Below, piece after piece: positions 54,283-63,833 of a DNA stretch of 64,000 bases. Position 1 is the stretch's first letter; each line of letters begins with the position of its first letter. The stretch is from assembly GCF_001431465.1 (NCBI RefSeq), contig NZ_LDJJ01000033.1, positions 1 to 64,000 of the forward strand, read 5' to 3'. Source of the stretch: Stenotrophomonas terrae. Its GTDB lineage: Bacteria > Pseudomonadota > Gammaproteobacteria > Xanthomonadales > Xanthomonadaceae. The notes under the pieces are model-generated. The model did no database searches and had not been told where the DNA came from. It saw nothing but the letters and a program-made list of their open reading frames with translations. Both the position numbers and the translations under genes were made by a program.

Positions 54283-57023
54283 ACCGCGCGCCCAAGTGGA
54301 ACAAAACCTGCTCCGGAAACCTCCGCCGCACGGACGCGGTACTCGCAAGCCTTATGAGTGCTTTGCGGGACAGTGGCTTCAGATGTCACGCCCGCAGGCC
54401 CCACCCAATCCCTCTGGCTCGCCTTGAACTCAATCTTCCCGGGCGCGCCCAACTCGATGTTGTCGCCTTCAATCCGAATGTAGGCACCCGCTGCAGTAGC
54501 CAGCAGATGCTTGCTTGGCGCCGCCATCTCGATATCGGCTTCGGTGCTGGCGATGCGGACATTGGTTTTCGCGGCGATCGTGGCTTGGTTCTTGTGCGCG
54601 CGAGCGCTTACCTTGCCTTGTGCTGCGTGCAGGGCGATGCCTCGCTCCTGATTCGGGCTGTCTTTGCTGGCCTCGCTGCCTACGGTGTACAGCACCAAGC
54701 CTTGGGCGACAGCCAGGCTGAGTGAGCCTTGCGTCATCCAGTTCAGGGCAACGCCGCTGCTCAGCAAGGTGTGGGTGCCGCTTACCCAGGCCTGATCAGC
54801 CGGGGTCAGGCTCATTACGCCAGCTACGCCGCTGCCGAGTAGGACCGGCGCGCTCCAGCCGGGCGCTTCGCCATCGCCACCACTGATGCTGCCAGCGCTG
54901 CCGCTGTGCGTTGCTTTCAGTTGTTCCTGCAATTCGCTCAGGGTTTGATCGATGGGCAGTTCTGCTGGATCTTTGGGTAGTTGCGCGGCTTGATCCGCTG
55001 CCGAATCGGCGAGGCTTTTGAGCAGGTCGTGGCCTTGCTGCAGCTGTGCGATGGCCTGTGGCGCGGCCATCTGCGGCGTGCCTTCCTCGGTGGTCAGCAG
55101 CAGGCCGCGACCGGCGCGCAGGCTGCCGTGTGCCTGGGTGGAGAGTTCGACGCCGAAGCCGCGTTCGCCGTCGCGCACATTGTCGCTACCGCCTTTCAAA
55201 TGACCAAGGGTCAAGGTGGTGTCGTGTTGCGTGGTAGACAGCTGGGCGCGACCTTGTCCGGGCGTATCGTCGAAGCGCAGCTGCTGGTAACCACCGGTGC
55301 CACTTTGGCTCTCTGCCAGCGCCTGGCTCTTGAAGCCGGTATACACCGCCGCGTGATCATTGCCCTCAAACCAGGCGGCGGCATTGCCGGTGGCGTTCGC
55401 GCCGGCGCTGTTGAGCTGATTGTGTTGTGCATCCTGCTGGCCGCGGCCGTTGTAGAGCGCGCCGACTATCACCGGGCGGTCGATGTCGCCTTCAAGGAAG
55501 GCAACCAGCACTTCCTGACCACGCCGCGGCAAGACCACACCGCCCCAGTTGTCACCCGCCCACGGTGTCATCACGCGTACCCAGGTCCAGGCCTTGCCAT
55601 CGGCGGGCGCATTATCGTCACCTGCGGGGTGCGAGAGACCATTGCTGGCGTTGCCGCCGCGCTGCCACGGGAACTGCACTTTGATGCGATGGTCGCGATC
55701 AGAGAGCAAGGGATCGCCGTCGCTGACCACAATCGCGCTCAGGGTGCCGGTAATGCTGGGCCGTGGGTGCAGGTGCACGCCGTGACCGTCTTCGGTCTGT
55801 GGGCGGTAGATGACCTCGGCCGGAATTACTGCGAACTGGTTGTCGTAGAAGCCGGTGTCGATGTCGTTGCGCTCTGCGCCATTGCTGATGCCAGCCAGGG
55901 CGCTCGGCAGCGTCAGTGAGCGCTGATTGATTGGGCCCAGTGCCTGCTCCAGCGCGTCGAATATCTCGGCGTCGAGGTTGTTGCGCGCCTGGTGACGGAC
56001 CGAGATGCAGAGGAAGTCGGCGTCGCCGGCAACCTGCGGATGCTGCGACAACGCGAGCTTTGCGCCGGGTGCGAGTGCGCGCCATTGGCCGGTGCCTTCG
56101 ATCAGGTGCGAACGCACCCGCAATGCGTCCAGATGCTGCTGCGCGCGGCGTTGGCCGCGGGCATTGTCCTGCCAGCCGTAAGGACCACTGGTGTCCTGGT
56201 CGACGATACCCAGCCCGCTGCCCTGCTCTGCCTCAGCGCTGGCTTGCCGTCGTTCCAGGCTGCGGTAGTCCCAGCTGGCGCGCTCCACCTTTGCGGTGGA
56301 CCAACTGCGTCGCTCCTGCCATTGCTGGATGCTGTCGCTGCGCTCGGTTTCATCGCTGCGGTGAAAGCGCACGCTGCCCAGATCGGTGACGTCGTGGCTA
56401 TGATCGGCAAGCACCAGGGTGTGCTTGCCGAAGGCTGATGCATCGGCATCGCCTTCGTGTTCGAACCAGTAGAAAATGCCTTCTTCGGCCAGCAGACGCT
56501 GTACGAGAGCCAGGTCACTTTCCTGATACTGCGTGGTCAAGCTGCGCTTGGCGTATTGACTGGCATCGTTCAGCAGCCAGCGCCACTCCGGTGCCACGCC
56601 TTCGTAGTCCGCGAAGATGTCTTCGACAATCTCGACCACGGTCTTGTCGTGGAACACATAGCTGTCCACACGCTGCGACAGAAACGCCAGCCATGGCTGC
56701 AGGCGCAGGCGATAGCGGGCAAGCCCGCCGTTGCTGCCAATCCGTTCGGCGGCAGTGATGCGTCCGTGCAAGGGCCGATGGCTGCCGTCAGCCTGCTGCA
56801 ATTGCAGCAGCGCAGCCTGCCCGATCAGCGGCTGCAGCTGCACGCCGGCGTCAACCGACAGCGCAGTGATCGTCCATTGAAAGCCGATGCCGTCGATCTG
56901 CTCGATGCCATCCAGGGTTTCGGCAATCAGCACCTCGCTGCCCAGCGCGGTATGCAGCCGCAGGAAGCGTTGTGTCTGTGCCGGCCCAGCCAGGGCTGCC
57001 AATACGTTGTTTACCAAATCCAT
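54279..57023 (-). CDS. vgrG: Type VI secretion spike protein VgrG (TssI)
   Basis: The 914-aa product forms the trimeric puncturing spike. The N-terminal gp27-like part starts RFLRLHTALGSEVLIAETLD. The gp5 OB-fold region has HRIKVQFPWQRGG, WVRVMTPWAGDNWGGVVLPR and GQEVLVAFLEGDIDRPVIVG. The C-terminal third is a DUF2345 region with the repetitive pattern of a beta-helix extension (ATIAAKTNVRIASTEADIEM). No enzymatic tail is fused, so cargo is presumably carried through the DUF4123 protein just downstream. Confidence 0.96.
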   Translation of the reverse strand: MDLVNNVLAALAGPAQTQRFLRLHTALGSEVLIAETLDGIEQIDGIGFQWTITALSVDAGVQLQPLIGQAALLQLQQADGSHRPLHGRITAAERIGSNGGLARYRLRLQPWLAFLSQRVDSYVFHDKTVVEIVEDIFADYEGVAPEWRWLLNDASQYAKRSLTTQYQESDLALVQRLLAEEGIFYWFEHEGDADASAFGKHTLVLADHSHDVTDLGSVRFHRSDETERSDSIQQWQERRSWSTAKVERASWDYRSLERRQASAEAEQGSGLGIVDQDTSGPYGWQDNARGQRRAQQHLDALRVRSHLIEGTGQWRALAPGAKLALSQHPQVAGDADFLCISVRHQARNNLDAEIFDALEQALGPINQRSLTLPSALAGISNGAERNDIDTGFYDNQFAVIPAEVIYRPQTEDGHGVHLHPRPSITGTLSAIVVSDGDPLLSDRDHRIKVQFPWQRGGNASNGLSHPAGDDNAPADGKAWTWVRVMTPWAGDNWGGVVLPRRGQEVLVAFLEGDIDRPVIVGALYNGRGQQDAQHNQLNSAGANATGNAAAWFEGNDHAAVYTGFKSQALAESQSGTGGYQQLRFDDTPGQGRAQLSTTQHDTTLTLGHLKGGSDNVRDGERGFGVELSTQAHGSLRAGRGLLLTTEEGTPQMAAPQAIAQLQQGHDLLKSLADSAADQAAQLPKDPAELPIDQTLSELQEQLKATHSGSAGSISGGDGEAPGWSAPVLLGSGVAGVMSLTPADQAWVSGTHTLLSSGVALNWMTQGSLSLAVAQGLVLYTVGSEASKDSPNQERGIALHAAQGKVSARAHKNQATIAAKTNVRIASTEADIEMAAPSKHLLATAAGAYIRIEGDNIELGAPGKIEFKASQRDWVGPAGVTSEATVPQSTHKACEYRVRAAEVSGAGFVPLGRAV

Positions 57024-57042
57024 GGTGTTGATCTGCCTTCAT

Positions 57043-57066
57043 GGAGCGTAGTGCGCACTACGCTCC
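57043..57066. repeat. Perfect 24-bp palindrome upstream of vgrG
   Basis: ggagcgtagtgc is followed directly by its reverse complement gcactacgctcc. It lies 20 bases upstream of the vgrG start, inside the probable transcript, and contains GTAG...CTAC as in SMAG-type REPs. It could be a REP, an operator or a leader hairpin. Confidence 0.65.
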
Positions 57067-57105
57067 GGACTGAAAACGGTTGATGCAAACATTCGCTGCC
57101 GCCAT

Positions 57106-57129
57106 TCCCGGTGCCCGCCAGCACCGGGA
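57106..57129. other. Intercistronic hairpin before vgrG
   Basis: A 9-bp stem (57106-57114 with 57121-57129, tcccggtgc/gcaccggga) with a six-base loop lies 20 bases past the stop of the 116-aa gene. No T run follows leftward, so partial termination or RNA processing between clpV and vgrG is more likely than full termination. Confidence 0.5.
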
Positions 57130-57148
57130 TGACGTTGTTACCTGACGA

Positions 57149-57499
57149 TCAAGCGCTCTGCACAATTTCCTCAAGGCGCAGGCGAACGCCTTCGCTGATA
57201 TGCAGGCGGTAGTCACGGCCGCCGGCGGCAATCAGCACTTCACGTACGTTGCTTACCAGCTGCGGCTTGCCAACCGGAGCACTGTCCATATGGATACGCC
57301 AGGAGCCGCGGCTGATCTGAGCGGCCACGTTGCGTGCATCCTGCCGTGCAGCCGGTACGGCGCTGTCCAGCAGTTCGATGATGTGCTCCGGACGCAGCCG
57401 GTTCCAGGCGCGTACGCGGTCCAGGTCGCGCCCCAGGCCCAGCTCCAGGCTGTCGCAGTGGCTCAGTGCTTCTTTGCGGTCAAATCCGTAGAAATCCAT
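57149..57499 (-). CDS. Small conserved-looking protein between clpV and vgrG
   Basis: The 116-aa product is not recognised. It starts at an ATG with AGGAG seven bases upstream and lies 21 bases after clpV, so it is clearly translated from the T6SS transcript. The sequence is soluble: helical N-terminus (FYGFDRKEALSHCDSLELGL), then a beta-rich end (GKPQLVSNVREVLIAAGGRD). It has no signal peptide or membrane segment. Possible roles are ClpV or VgrG adaptor, or a T6SS accessory factor. Confidence 0.7.
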   Translation of the reverse strand: MDFYGFDRKEALSHCDSLELGLGRDLDRVRAWNRLRPEHIIELLDSAVPAARQDARNVAAQISRGSWRIHMDSAPVGKPQLVSNVREVLIAAGGRDYRLHISEGVRLRLEEIVQSA

Positions 57500-57520
57500 G
57501 TTGTTCTCCTTCGTCCGTAA

Positions 57521-60271
57521 TCAAGAAACTTTGTATTTGAAGTCGCCCTTCTTGCCGGCGCTGACTTTGATGCTGTTGATACGCGTGCCTTCGGCCATGG
57601 CCGTCAACACGTTCTCTGCGATCTCCGGCAGCAAGGTGCCGTTGAGAATGTGGTCCACGTTGCGCGCACCCGAATCCACTTCGGTGCAGCGCGCAAGCAC
57701 GGCTTCAACCAGGCCTTCGTCCCAGCTGAAAGCTGCCTTGTGGTTGGCACTGACGCGGTCACGTATACGGCCGAGTTTGAGGGTGATGATGCGCACCAGC
57801 ACGTCGTCGCTGATCGGGTAGTAAGGCACTACCTTCAAGCGGCCAAGGAAGGCAGGCTTGAAGCTGCGCATCAGGATCGGGCGCAGCGCTTCGGCAAGCG
57901 CGTCCGCAGCGGGGATCTCCTCGGCCGGCTTGTTCAGGCAGGACTGCATGATCTGCGAGGAGCCGATGTTGGACGTGAGGATGATCAAGGTATTGCGGAA
58001 ATCAATCTCGCGGCCTTCAGCGTCATCCATCACGCCCTTGTCGAACACCTGGAAGAACATTTCCAGAACATCCGGGTGCGCCTTCTCAACTTCATCCAGC
58101 AACACCACGCTGTAAGGATTGCGGCGTACAGCTTCGGTCAGCACGCCACCTTCACCGTAGCCCACGTAACCCGGGGGTGAGCCCTTCAGGCCGGACACGC
58201 TATGCGCTTCCTGGTACTCGCTCATATTGATGGTGATCAGCTTCCGCTCACCGCCATAGAGGATGTCGGCCAGCGCCAACGCGGTCTCGGTCTTGCCCAC
58301 GCCCGATGGCCCAACGAACATGAACACACCACGCGGCTTGTTCGGGTCTTCCAACTTGGCGGTTGCAGTACGTACGCGCTGGGCGATGGCGTCGAGTGCG
58401 TGGTCCTGGCCGATGACACGTTCTTCCAGCAGCGTGCCAAGCGAGCGGATGGTGCGGATTTCATCCTTGACCATGCGGCCCAGCGGCACACCGGTCCACG
58501 CCGACACAATCTCAGCGACCACGGTACCATCCACCTGCAACGGCACCATCGGCGTCTCGCCCTGCAAATCGCGCAGTTCGGCCTGCAGCTTCGCAAGCTC
58601 TGCATGCTGCGGTGACAGCTCGCGAGCGGCCTTGCCGCGTTTGCCGGCAACCTTGGCCACAGCGACGTCTGCCTGCCCTTCCGCAGCTGCTTCCGCATCG
58701 CCCTCGCCCGCCACGCCCTGCTCCAACTGCTGGCGCAGGGCAGCGACACGCCCCGCCAGCTCGCGCTCAACGCTCAAGCGCTGCTCGTTGCTGGCCAGCA
58801 CTGCCTGTGCTTCAAGCTGCTGCGCCTTCAGTTCGGCCAGACGCTCTTCGTGCTGGGTGCTGCCGCCGGCAGTCTCGCGCTGCAGCGCGGCCAGTTCGGC
58901 CTCGAGCCGATCCAGATGCTTACGGGTGTCTTCGATGATGGCCGGAGTCGCGCTCTGCCCAAGGGCGACCTTGGCACAGGCGGTATCCAGTACGCTGACA
59001 GCCTTGTCCGGCAGCTGCCGGCCGCTGATGTAGCGGTGCGACAGGCGCACGGCCTCCGTCACTGCTTCGTCGAGCACGCGGATGCCGAAGTGCGCTTCCA
59101 TCAGGCTGACCATGCCACGCAACATCGCGGCGGCCAGCACTTCGCTGGGCTCTTCCACCTTCACTACCTGGAAGCGGCGCGCCAGGGCGGCGTCCTTTTC
59201 AAAGTACTTCTTGTACTCGCTCCAGGTGGTTGCGGCGATGGTGCGCAGCTCGCCGCGCGCCAATGCTGGCTTGAGCAGGTTGGCGGCATCGTTCTGGCCG
59301 GCGGTACCGCCGGCGCCAATCATGGTGTGGGCTTCGTCGATGAACAGGATGATCGGGTGCGGGCTCTTCTTCACCTCGTCGATCACGTTCTTCAGGCGGT
59401 TCTCGAACTCGCCCTTGACGCTGGCACCGGCCTGCAGTAAGCCCATGTCCAGGGTGTGCAGCTCCACGCCCTGCAGCACTTCGGGCACATCCTTTTCGGC
59501 AATGCGACGCGCCAAGCCTTCGACAACGGCGGTTTTACCGACGCCGGCCTCACCGGTGAGGATGGGATTGTTCTGGCGGCGGCGCATCAGGATGTCGATC
59601 ACCTGACGGATCTCGCCATCACGACCGATCACCGGATCGATCTTGCCGTCGCGTGCACGCTGGGTGAGATTGGTGGTGAACTGGTCCAGCGCTGGCGTCT
59701 TCGACAGACCGCCCTTGGCCTCGCCCGGCACCGCATCTGCATCCTCGCCACCACCTTCGCCCGTAGCCGAAGCGTCGGCGAAGCGCACCGTCTGCGCTTC
59801 CTGCGAGCCTTCGGTCAGCTTGGCGAAATCGTGCTTGAGCTCCTCGCGCTTGAAGCGCACGAACAACTTGGAACCGCGATAGGCCAGCTGCGACAGATCC
59901 GGCTCGGTCAGCAACGCCAGCAGCAGGTGGCCACTACGGATGCGGGTGGTTTCCGAATCCAGCGAGGCAATCAACCAGGCATGCTCGAACAAGGCCGGCA
60001 GGTGCTGGGAAAACACCGGGGTGCGGGTATTGCCGGTCTTGAACTGGCTGATCTCGTCACTGAGGTCGCGCTCCAGCGACTCCGGCGAAATGCCGCTGCG
60101 CTGGGCAATCAGCACGAAGTCGCTCTTGGGCTGCTCGAGCAGGGCCAGGAACAGATGCTCCAGATCCACCTCGTAGTTGCCGCGCGCCATGCACAGATTG
60201 GCTGCGCGCTGGGTCGCCTGGCGGCAGGTGTCGTCCAACTTGCTGATAAGTGTTTTGAGGTTGATGCTCAT
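57521..60271 (-). CDS. clpV: Type VI secretion ATPase ClpV (TssH)
   Basis: The 916-aa AAA+ ATPase disassembles the contracted TssBC sheath. The N-terminal domain, EVDLEHLFLALLEQPKSDF, binds the sheath. The first ATPase module has Walker A GEAGVGKTAVVEGLARR, then ILFIDEAHTMIGAGG. The second has GPSGVGKTETALALADILYG and VVLLDEVEKAHPDVLE. The coiled middle domain is Ala/Glu-rich with an insertion (GEGDAEAAAEGQADVAVAKV). The length and the specific N-domain distinguish it from ClpB. Confidence 0.97.
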   Translation of the reverse strand: MSINLKTLISKLDDTCRQATQRAANLCMARGNYEVDLEHLFLALLEQPKSDFVLIAQRSGISPESLERDLSDEISQFKTGNTRTPVFSQHLPALFEHAWLIASLDSETTRIRSGHLLLALLTEPDLSQLAYRGSKLFVRFKREELKHDFAKLTEGSQEAQTVRFADASATGEGGGEDADAVPGEAKGGLSKTPALDQFTTNLTQRARDGKIDPVIGRDGEIRQVIDILMRRRQNNPILTGEAGVGKTAVVEGLARRIAEKDVPEVLQGVELHTLDMGLLQAGASVKGEFENRLKNVIDEVKKSPHPIILFIDEAHTMIGAGGTAGQNDAANLLKPALARGELRTIAATTWSEYKKYFEKDAALARRFQVVKVEEPSEVLAAAMLRGMVSLMEAHFGIRVLDEAVTEAVRLSHRYISGRQLPDKAVSVLDTACAKVALGQSATPAIIEDTRKHLDRLEAELAALQRETAGGSTQHEERLAELKAQQLEAQAVLASNEQRLSVERELAGRVAALRQQLEQGVAGEGDAEAAAEGQADVAVAKVAGKRGKAARELSPQHAELAKLQAELRDLQGETPMVPLQVDGTVVAEIVSAWTGVPLGRMVKDEIRTIRSLGTLLEERVIGQDHALDAIAQRVRTATAKLEDPNKPRGVFMFVGPSGVGKTETALALADILYGGERKLITINMSEYQEAHSVSGLKGSPPGYVGYGEGGVLTEAVRRNPYSVVLLDEVEKAHPDVLEMFFQVFDKGVMDDAEGREIDFRNTLIILTSNIGSSQIMQSCLNKPAEEIPAADALAEALRPILMRSFKPAFLGRLKVVPYYPISDDVLVRIITLKLGRIRDRVSANHKAAFSWDEGLVEAVLARCTEVDSGARNVDHILNGTLLPEIAENVLTAMAEGTRINSIKVSAGKKGDFKYKVS

Positions 60272-60337
60272 GCGGAACCACGCACTCCCTGCTGAAACCG
60301 TTCAATTACCGTCGGCGTTGCCACCGGCGGCGCGTTG

Positions 60338-61423
60338 TCATTGCAATGTGTGGATGCCATAGGTGGTGTCGTCGCGCGCATCGGTCTGGCCGCGAGTGCA
60401 CATATAGCTGTCCCATCCCAGGCGCGCACCATTTCCCAGTGCGCTGCCTTGGACATCCTCTGCGCGCAATACCAGCCGCACTTCGTACTCCAGCGTCCCG
60501 CCGGTCAGCAGCGACAGCCACTTGGCCAACGCCAAGGCCGCGTTGCCACCGGGCAGGAAATCATCAAACGCCTTCTTTGAAAGCGGACCAATACGCAGGC
60601 GCAGGCGCAGGTCGCGCTGCCATACGCGGCCACCGGCCAGCGCGCTAGCGCCCAGAACGGCGTTTGCCTGGCCAAGCCGCGTCGCCTGCCCCGCCGGCAC
60701 CCGATACCAGGCACCCACAAACTGTTCGACATCAAGTGGCACCTGGAAGTAATCGGACAGCACGCGTTGCATCAAGGCCGCCGACACCGGCCGCTGACGG
60801 ATGGCGCCGGCATAATAGGCCACGGCCTGATCGAAAATATCGCCTTCGCCATCGTGCAAGCGGTCGCGCAACTCGTGCATGCCCATGCCGAGCAACGACA
60901 GCACCAAAGGCAGGAAGCGTTCGCGGCGGTCCAGCTCGTACTGCAGCGCCAACCGGTGCTTTTTCCACGCCGCGTAGTGCAGCGCCACCGCACGTGTCGA
61001 GAAGATATCCAGGAAGGCGCGTGCAGTGCGATCGCGCTCGTACAACTCGCGGATCTGCAAGGTCTCGGTGTAATGCAGCGGCAGCGCACCGGCCGTACCC
61101 AGCAGACCCATGAATTGCGGCGTCAGGTGAACCTCGCCCAGGGTTTCGCTGGCCAGTGCCTGCTCGATGGCATCGCGCTCCTGCAGGCGATCACCGGCCA
61201 GCGAGTACACCTCGCCATCGGCCGACAACTCGGTCGCCGGGAAGCCCAGCGAAAGGTTGTTGCGGAAGCGCACCCGCATCGGAATCGCCTGGCCCGACTT
61301 CACGCCCTGCCGCTCGAATACCTGCTCAAGCAGCCGCACCGCCTGGAAGAACTCGAAGCGGTGCGGCTCTGCCAGCAGCTGCTGGGCTACGCCAGGATCG
61401 ATTCGCCGCTGCGCGCTTGGCAT
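60338..61423 (-). CDS. tssG: Type VI secretion baseplate protein TssG
   Basis: The 361-aa product is a TssG (ImpH/VasB) baseplate wedge component that partners TssF, TssE and TssK. The family opening is LLAEPHRFEFFQAVRLLEQV, followed by RVRFRNNLSLGFPATEL and FMGLLGTAGALPLHYTETL. The C-terminal part ends GRVWQRDLRLRLRIGPLSKK. The start at 61423 lies inside the tssF 3' end (37-base overlap), so translation is coupled. Confidence 0.95.
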   Translation of the reverse strand: MPSAQRRIDPGVAQQLLAEPHRFEFFQAVRLLEQVFERQGVKSGQAIPMRVRFRNNLSLGFPATELSADGEVYSLAGDRLQERDAIEQALASETLGEVHLTPQFMGLLGTAGALPLHYTETLQIRELYERDRTARAFLDIFSTRAVALHYAAWKKHRLALQYELDRRERFLPLVLSLLGMGMHELRDRLHDGEGDIFDQAVAYYAGAIRQRPVSAALMQRVLSDYFQVPLDVEQFVGAWYRVPAGQATRLGQANAVLGASALAGGRVWQRDLRLRLRIGPLSKKAFDDFLPGGNAALALAKWLSLLTGGTLEYEVRLVLRAEDVQGSALGNGARLGWDSYMCTRGQTDARDDTTYGIHTLQ

Positions 61424-63222
61424 CGGACGATCTCCTCCCCGCTGTCGCCGGAAATCAGCACCAGTCGGGTGAAACTGTTGGCATGCACATACAGTGCGAA
61501 GAAGTGATCCATCACCTGCGCGAATGCAGCCACGCCGGTGCCGACAAAGTGGGCCTCATTGATGGTCAAACGAATTTCCAGGCCACGCACCACCGATGCG
61601 AACTGGCGCCCGGACATCCAGGTGGTGGCAGGCACCTGCTCCAGCGCGAGAATGCCGTCCACCTGGCGCGCGGAAACATTGCTGCCGGACATGTCGTACA
61701 GCCGCAGCATTTCCTTCAACGCAGCCAAGCCGCTACCGCTCAGCGACAGCTGGTTCAGCGAAAGATGCGAGATCAAACGCCATTGCGCGCTGCGCCCATG
61801 ACGGAAGCGCAGCGGCCGGGTCGGCTTGCGCAGCAGGGTAATTGCGCGTGCGGGGCTGCCGCCTTCGATGCTCAGGTCGCCACCGGCCACACCGTGGGCG
61901 AGCTGATGCGGTAGATCGCGGTTGCTGCAGGTCAGTTCCAGGCTGACGGTATCGGTCTGCGGCAGCACCGGATTGAACGAGAGATCGACAAAGCTGATCT
62001 CCATCTCGAAACCCGGGCTCTGCCGTGCGATGTCTTCATCGTGGCGAGCAACCCAGTACTGCCCGGTCCGATCCGGATCTTCGCCATGATGCAGCGAATA
62101 GAACGGACGGAACTCGTGGATCGCCTCGCCCTGCGGCGTCTGCCGGATGCGGTGCACCGAATCGATGGAATGCACTTCGTAGGCGAAGGCGCGCCGCGCA
62201 TCGGCAAGCACCGGGTAGTTCACGGTGCGATGGGTTACCCGGATGGGCTCGCCGTTGATCTTGAACAGATTGACGATGGGAGTGCAGCCAAGCCGCACGT
62301 TATGCGTGCCGATATCCTCCAGCACCATCGCGTTGCTGCGCTCCTGCTGACCGGCATGCAGGATCAGGTGCAAGGTGAAACGGCGACTGGCGCCTGCGCT
62401 GGCAGCAGTCAGGTCAAGGTCGACGAAGCCGAATTTCTCCGGATAGGCAAACAGCTCGGTCAACAGACGATAGGCCGGATGCGAGCGCGCCGGGAAATCT
62501 ATCAGCGCCTCATTGTCAGCGAACCCTACCGGCGTGATCGGCGCTGCATCCAGTCGGCGCCAGCGGCCGTCACCATCGGATTCAACATAGGCAGCCTTCA
62601 CCCCCAGCAGCAGTGCATCGCGCAAAGCGGCGCGCACCGAGGGCTCGCCATCCAGGAACAGCCGCAGCTTGTCGGTGCCCAGTTGGCCAAAGCCAAGCTG
62701 ATCGGACAACAACTGGAAACCTAGCGAGATCTGCGCGCCGCTGCCAGTCGGCAAAGCCGTCGCCATGGGTGCATCGGCCACAGCACGGTAGGCGACCGTA
62801 GAAATGCTGATCGGCGCCAACACCACGTCGTAGCTGGTGCGGAAATCGCAGGGAACGCCGCGCACCGCCCGGCTCTGCAGCGAGGTGCCGCGCGGGATTC
62901 GCACCGGCGCACTCAGCTTGGAGGCAACACCGTCCATGTCGAAATAGGCGATGGCGCACGACGGGAACGGCCGCAGATAGTGCGGATACAACACGTCCAG
63001 CAGCGCATCGGTGAATTCGGGGTAGTCATCATCGATGCGTTTGGACACGCGTGCCGTCAACAGCGCGAACGCCTCGATCAAACGCTCGACGTGCGGGTCC
63101 TGGCTGCCATCAGCGGAGAGCTGCAGGCGGCCGGCAATCTTGGGGTAACGTTCGGCGAACTCGCGGCCATAACGGCGCAGGTAGGCAAGTTCACGCTCGT
63201 AGAAGGGCAGCAGATCCTGCAT
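61387..63222 (-). CDS. tssF: Type VI secretion baseplate protein TssF
   Basis: The 611-aa length is normal for TssF (ImpG/VasA). The opening LLPFYERELAYLRRYGREFA and RYPKIAGRLQLSADGSQDPH are diagnostic. ALLDVLYPHYLRPFPSCAIA and the beta-rich domains follow. It forms the baseplate wedge with TssG and TssE. Its start shares one base with the tssE stop (TGATG) and its end overlaps tssG. Confidence 0.97.
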   Translation of the reverse strand: MQDLLPFYERELAYLRRYGREFAERYPKIAGRLQLSADGSQDPHVERLIEAFALLTARVSKRIDDDYPEFTDALLDVLYPHYLRPFPSCAIAYFDMDGVASKLSAPVRIPRGTSLQSRAVRGVPCDFRTSYDVVLAPISISTVAYRAVADAPMATALPTGSGAQISLGFQLLSDQLGFGQLGTDKLRLFLDGEPSVRAALRDALLLGVKAAYVESDGDGRWRRLDAAPITPVGFADNEALIDFPARSHPAYRLLTELFAYPEKFGFVDLDLTAASAGASRRFTLHLILHAGQQERSNAMVLEDIGTHNVRLGCTPIVNLFKINGEPIRVTHRTVNYPVLADARRAFAYEVHSIDSVHRIRQTPQGEAIHEFRPFYSLHHGEDPDRTGQYWVARHDEDIARQSPGFEMEISFVDLSFNPVLPQTDTVSLELTCSNRDLPHQLAHGVAGGDLSIEGGSPARAITLLRKPTRPLRFRHGRSAQWRLISHLSLNQLSLSGSGLAALKEMLRLYDMSGSNVSARQVDGILALEQVPATTWMSGRQFASVVRGLEIRLTINEAHFVGTGVAAFAQVMDHFFALYVHANSFTRLVLISGDSGEEIVRCQARSGESILA

Positions 63223-63713
63223 CAGAGCGCCTGTTGAGTGCGCCGGGCGCGGGTGACCTGGTACTGCAGCGTCGAGGGCTGCAACATTGCATCGAAACTC
63301 ACCGGCTCACGTGCGGGCTCAAGATCCAGCAGCGCATGGATGGTGAAGTGCAGCCCGCCGGCGAACTGATTGCCTGCATCAAGCTGCACGCTGACGTTCT
63401 TCAAACGGCGCTCGTGGCGGCCAACCGCCTGCTCCAGCGAGCGGCAGATGGCGGAACGGTCATAGGCATTGGCCAGGCTCATCGCCGAGAAGTCGGCAAG
63501 CCCGTAGGTCAACAGGGACTGGCGGCAGTTCGGGAACTCCGCCATATCGCTTTCCTGGAATGCGGCGCGCGAGTTCAGTAGCCCCTCCAGGTCGCGGGCG
63601 ATGGATTCCTTGTACTGCTCCAGCGATACGGACTTGAATATCGGCCCGGCGCCCGCGCTGCGCGGGTTATCGTCAAACAGCTTTTCCAACAGGCTGGGTT
63701 CGAGTCCCTTCAT
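63222..63713 (-). CDS. tssE: Type VI secretion baseplate protein TssE (gp25-like)
   Basis: The 163-aa product is the T4 gp25-like wedge protein. The start at 63713 gives LEPSLLEKLFDDNP, the usual TssE opening. CRQSLLTYGLADFSAMSLA and the helical-to-beta C-terminus (GLHFTIHALLDLEPAREPVS) match the lysozyme-like gp25 fold. An in-frame reading to 63782 is too long for the family. It overlaps tssF by one base. Confidence 0.94.
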   Translation of the reverse strand: MKGLEPSLLEKLFDDNPRSAGAGPIFKSVSLEQYKESIARDLEGLLNSRAAFQESDMAEFPNCRQSLLTYGLADFSAMSLANAYDRSAICRSLEQAVGRHERRLKNVSVQLDAGNQFAGGLHFTIHALLDLEPAREPVSFDAMLQPSTLQYQVTRARRTQQAL

Positions 63714-63795
63714 CGTTGTTTCCGGTAGCTGGGCATCCGTGCGTAAAGGCAGCGATGCAACTGCAGGGCCTTTCCTGGCCATGCCGGGATTGAGA

Positions 63796-63824
63796 CTGCG
63801 ATGGCGCTTGACGCGCCATCGCAG
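63796..63824. other. Strong hairpin between hcp and tssE
   Basis: A perfect 12-bp stem (63796-63807 with 63813-63824, ctgcgatggcgc/gcgccatcgcag) with a five-base loop lies 10 bases past the hcp stop. Only CTCAATCCC follows leftward, so it is not a classical terminator. It may protect or process an abundant hcp message and lower expression of the genes behind it. Confidence 0.65.
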
Positions 63825-63833
63825 AACACATCA

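Noticed and set aside
54981-55919. 312-codon open frame antisense to vgrG
   Set aside because: It is a shadow of the vgrG frame in GC-rich repeat-like sequence, with no supporting motif.
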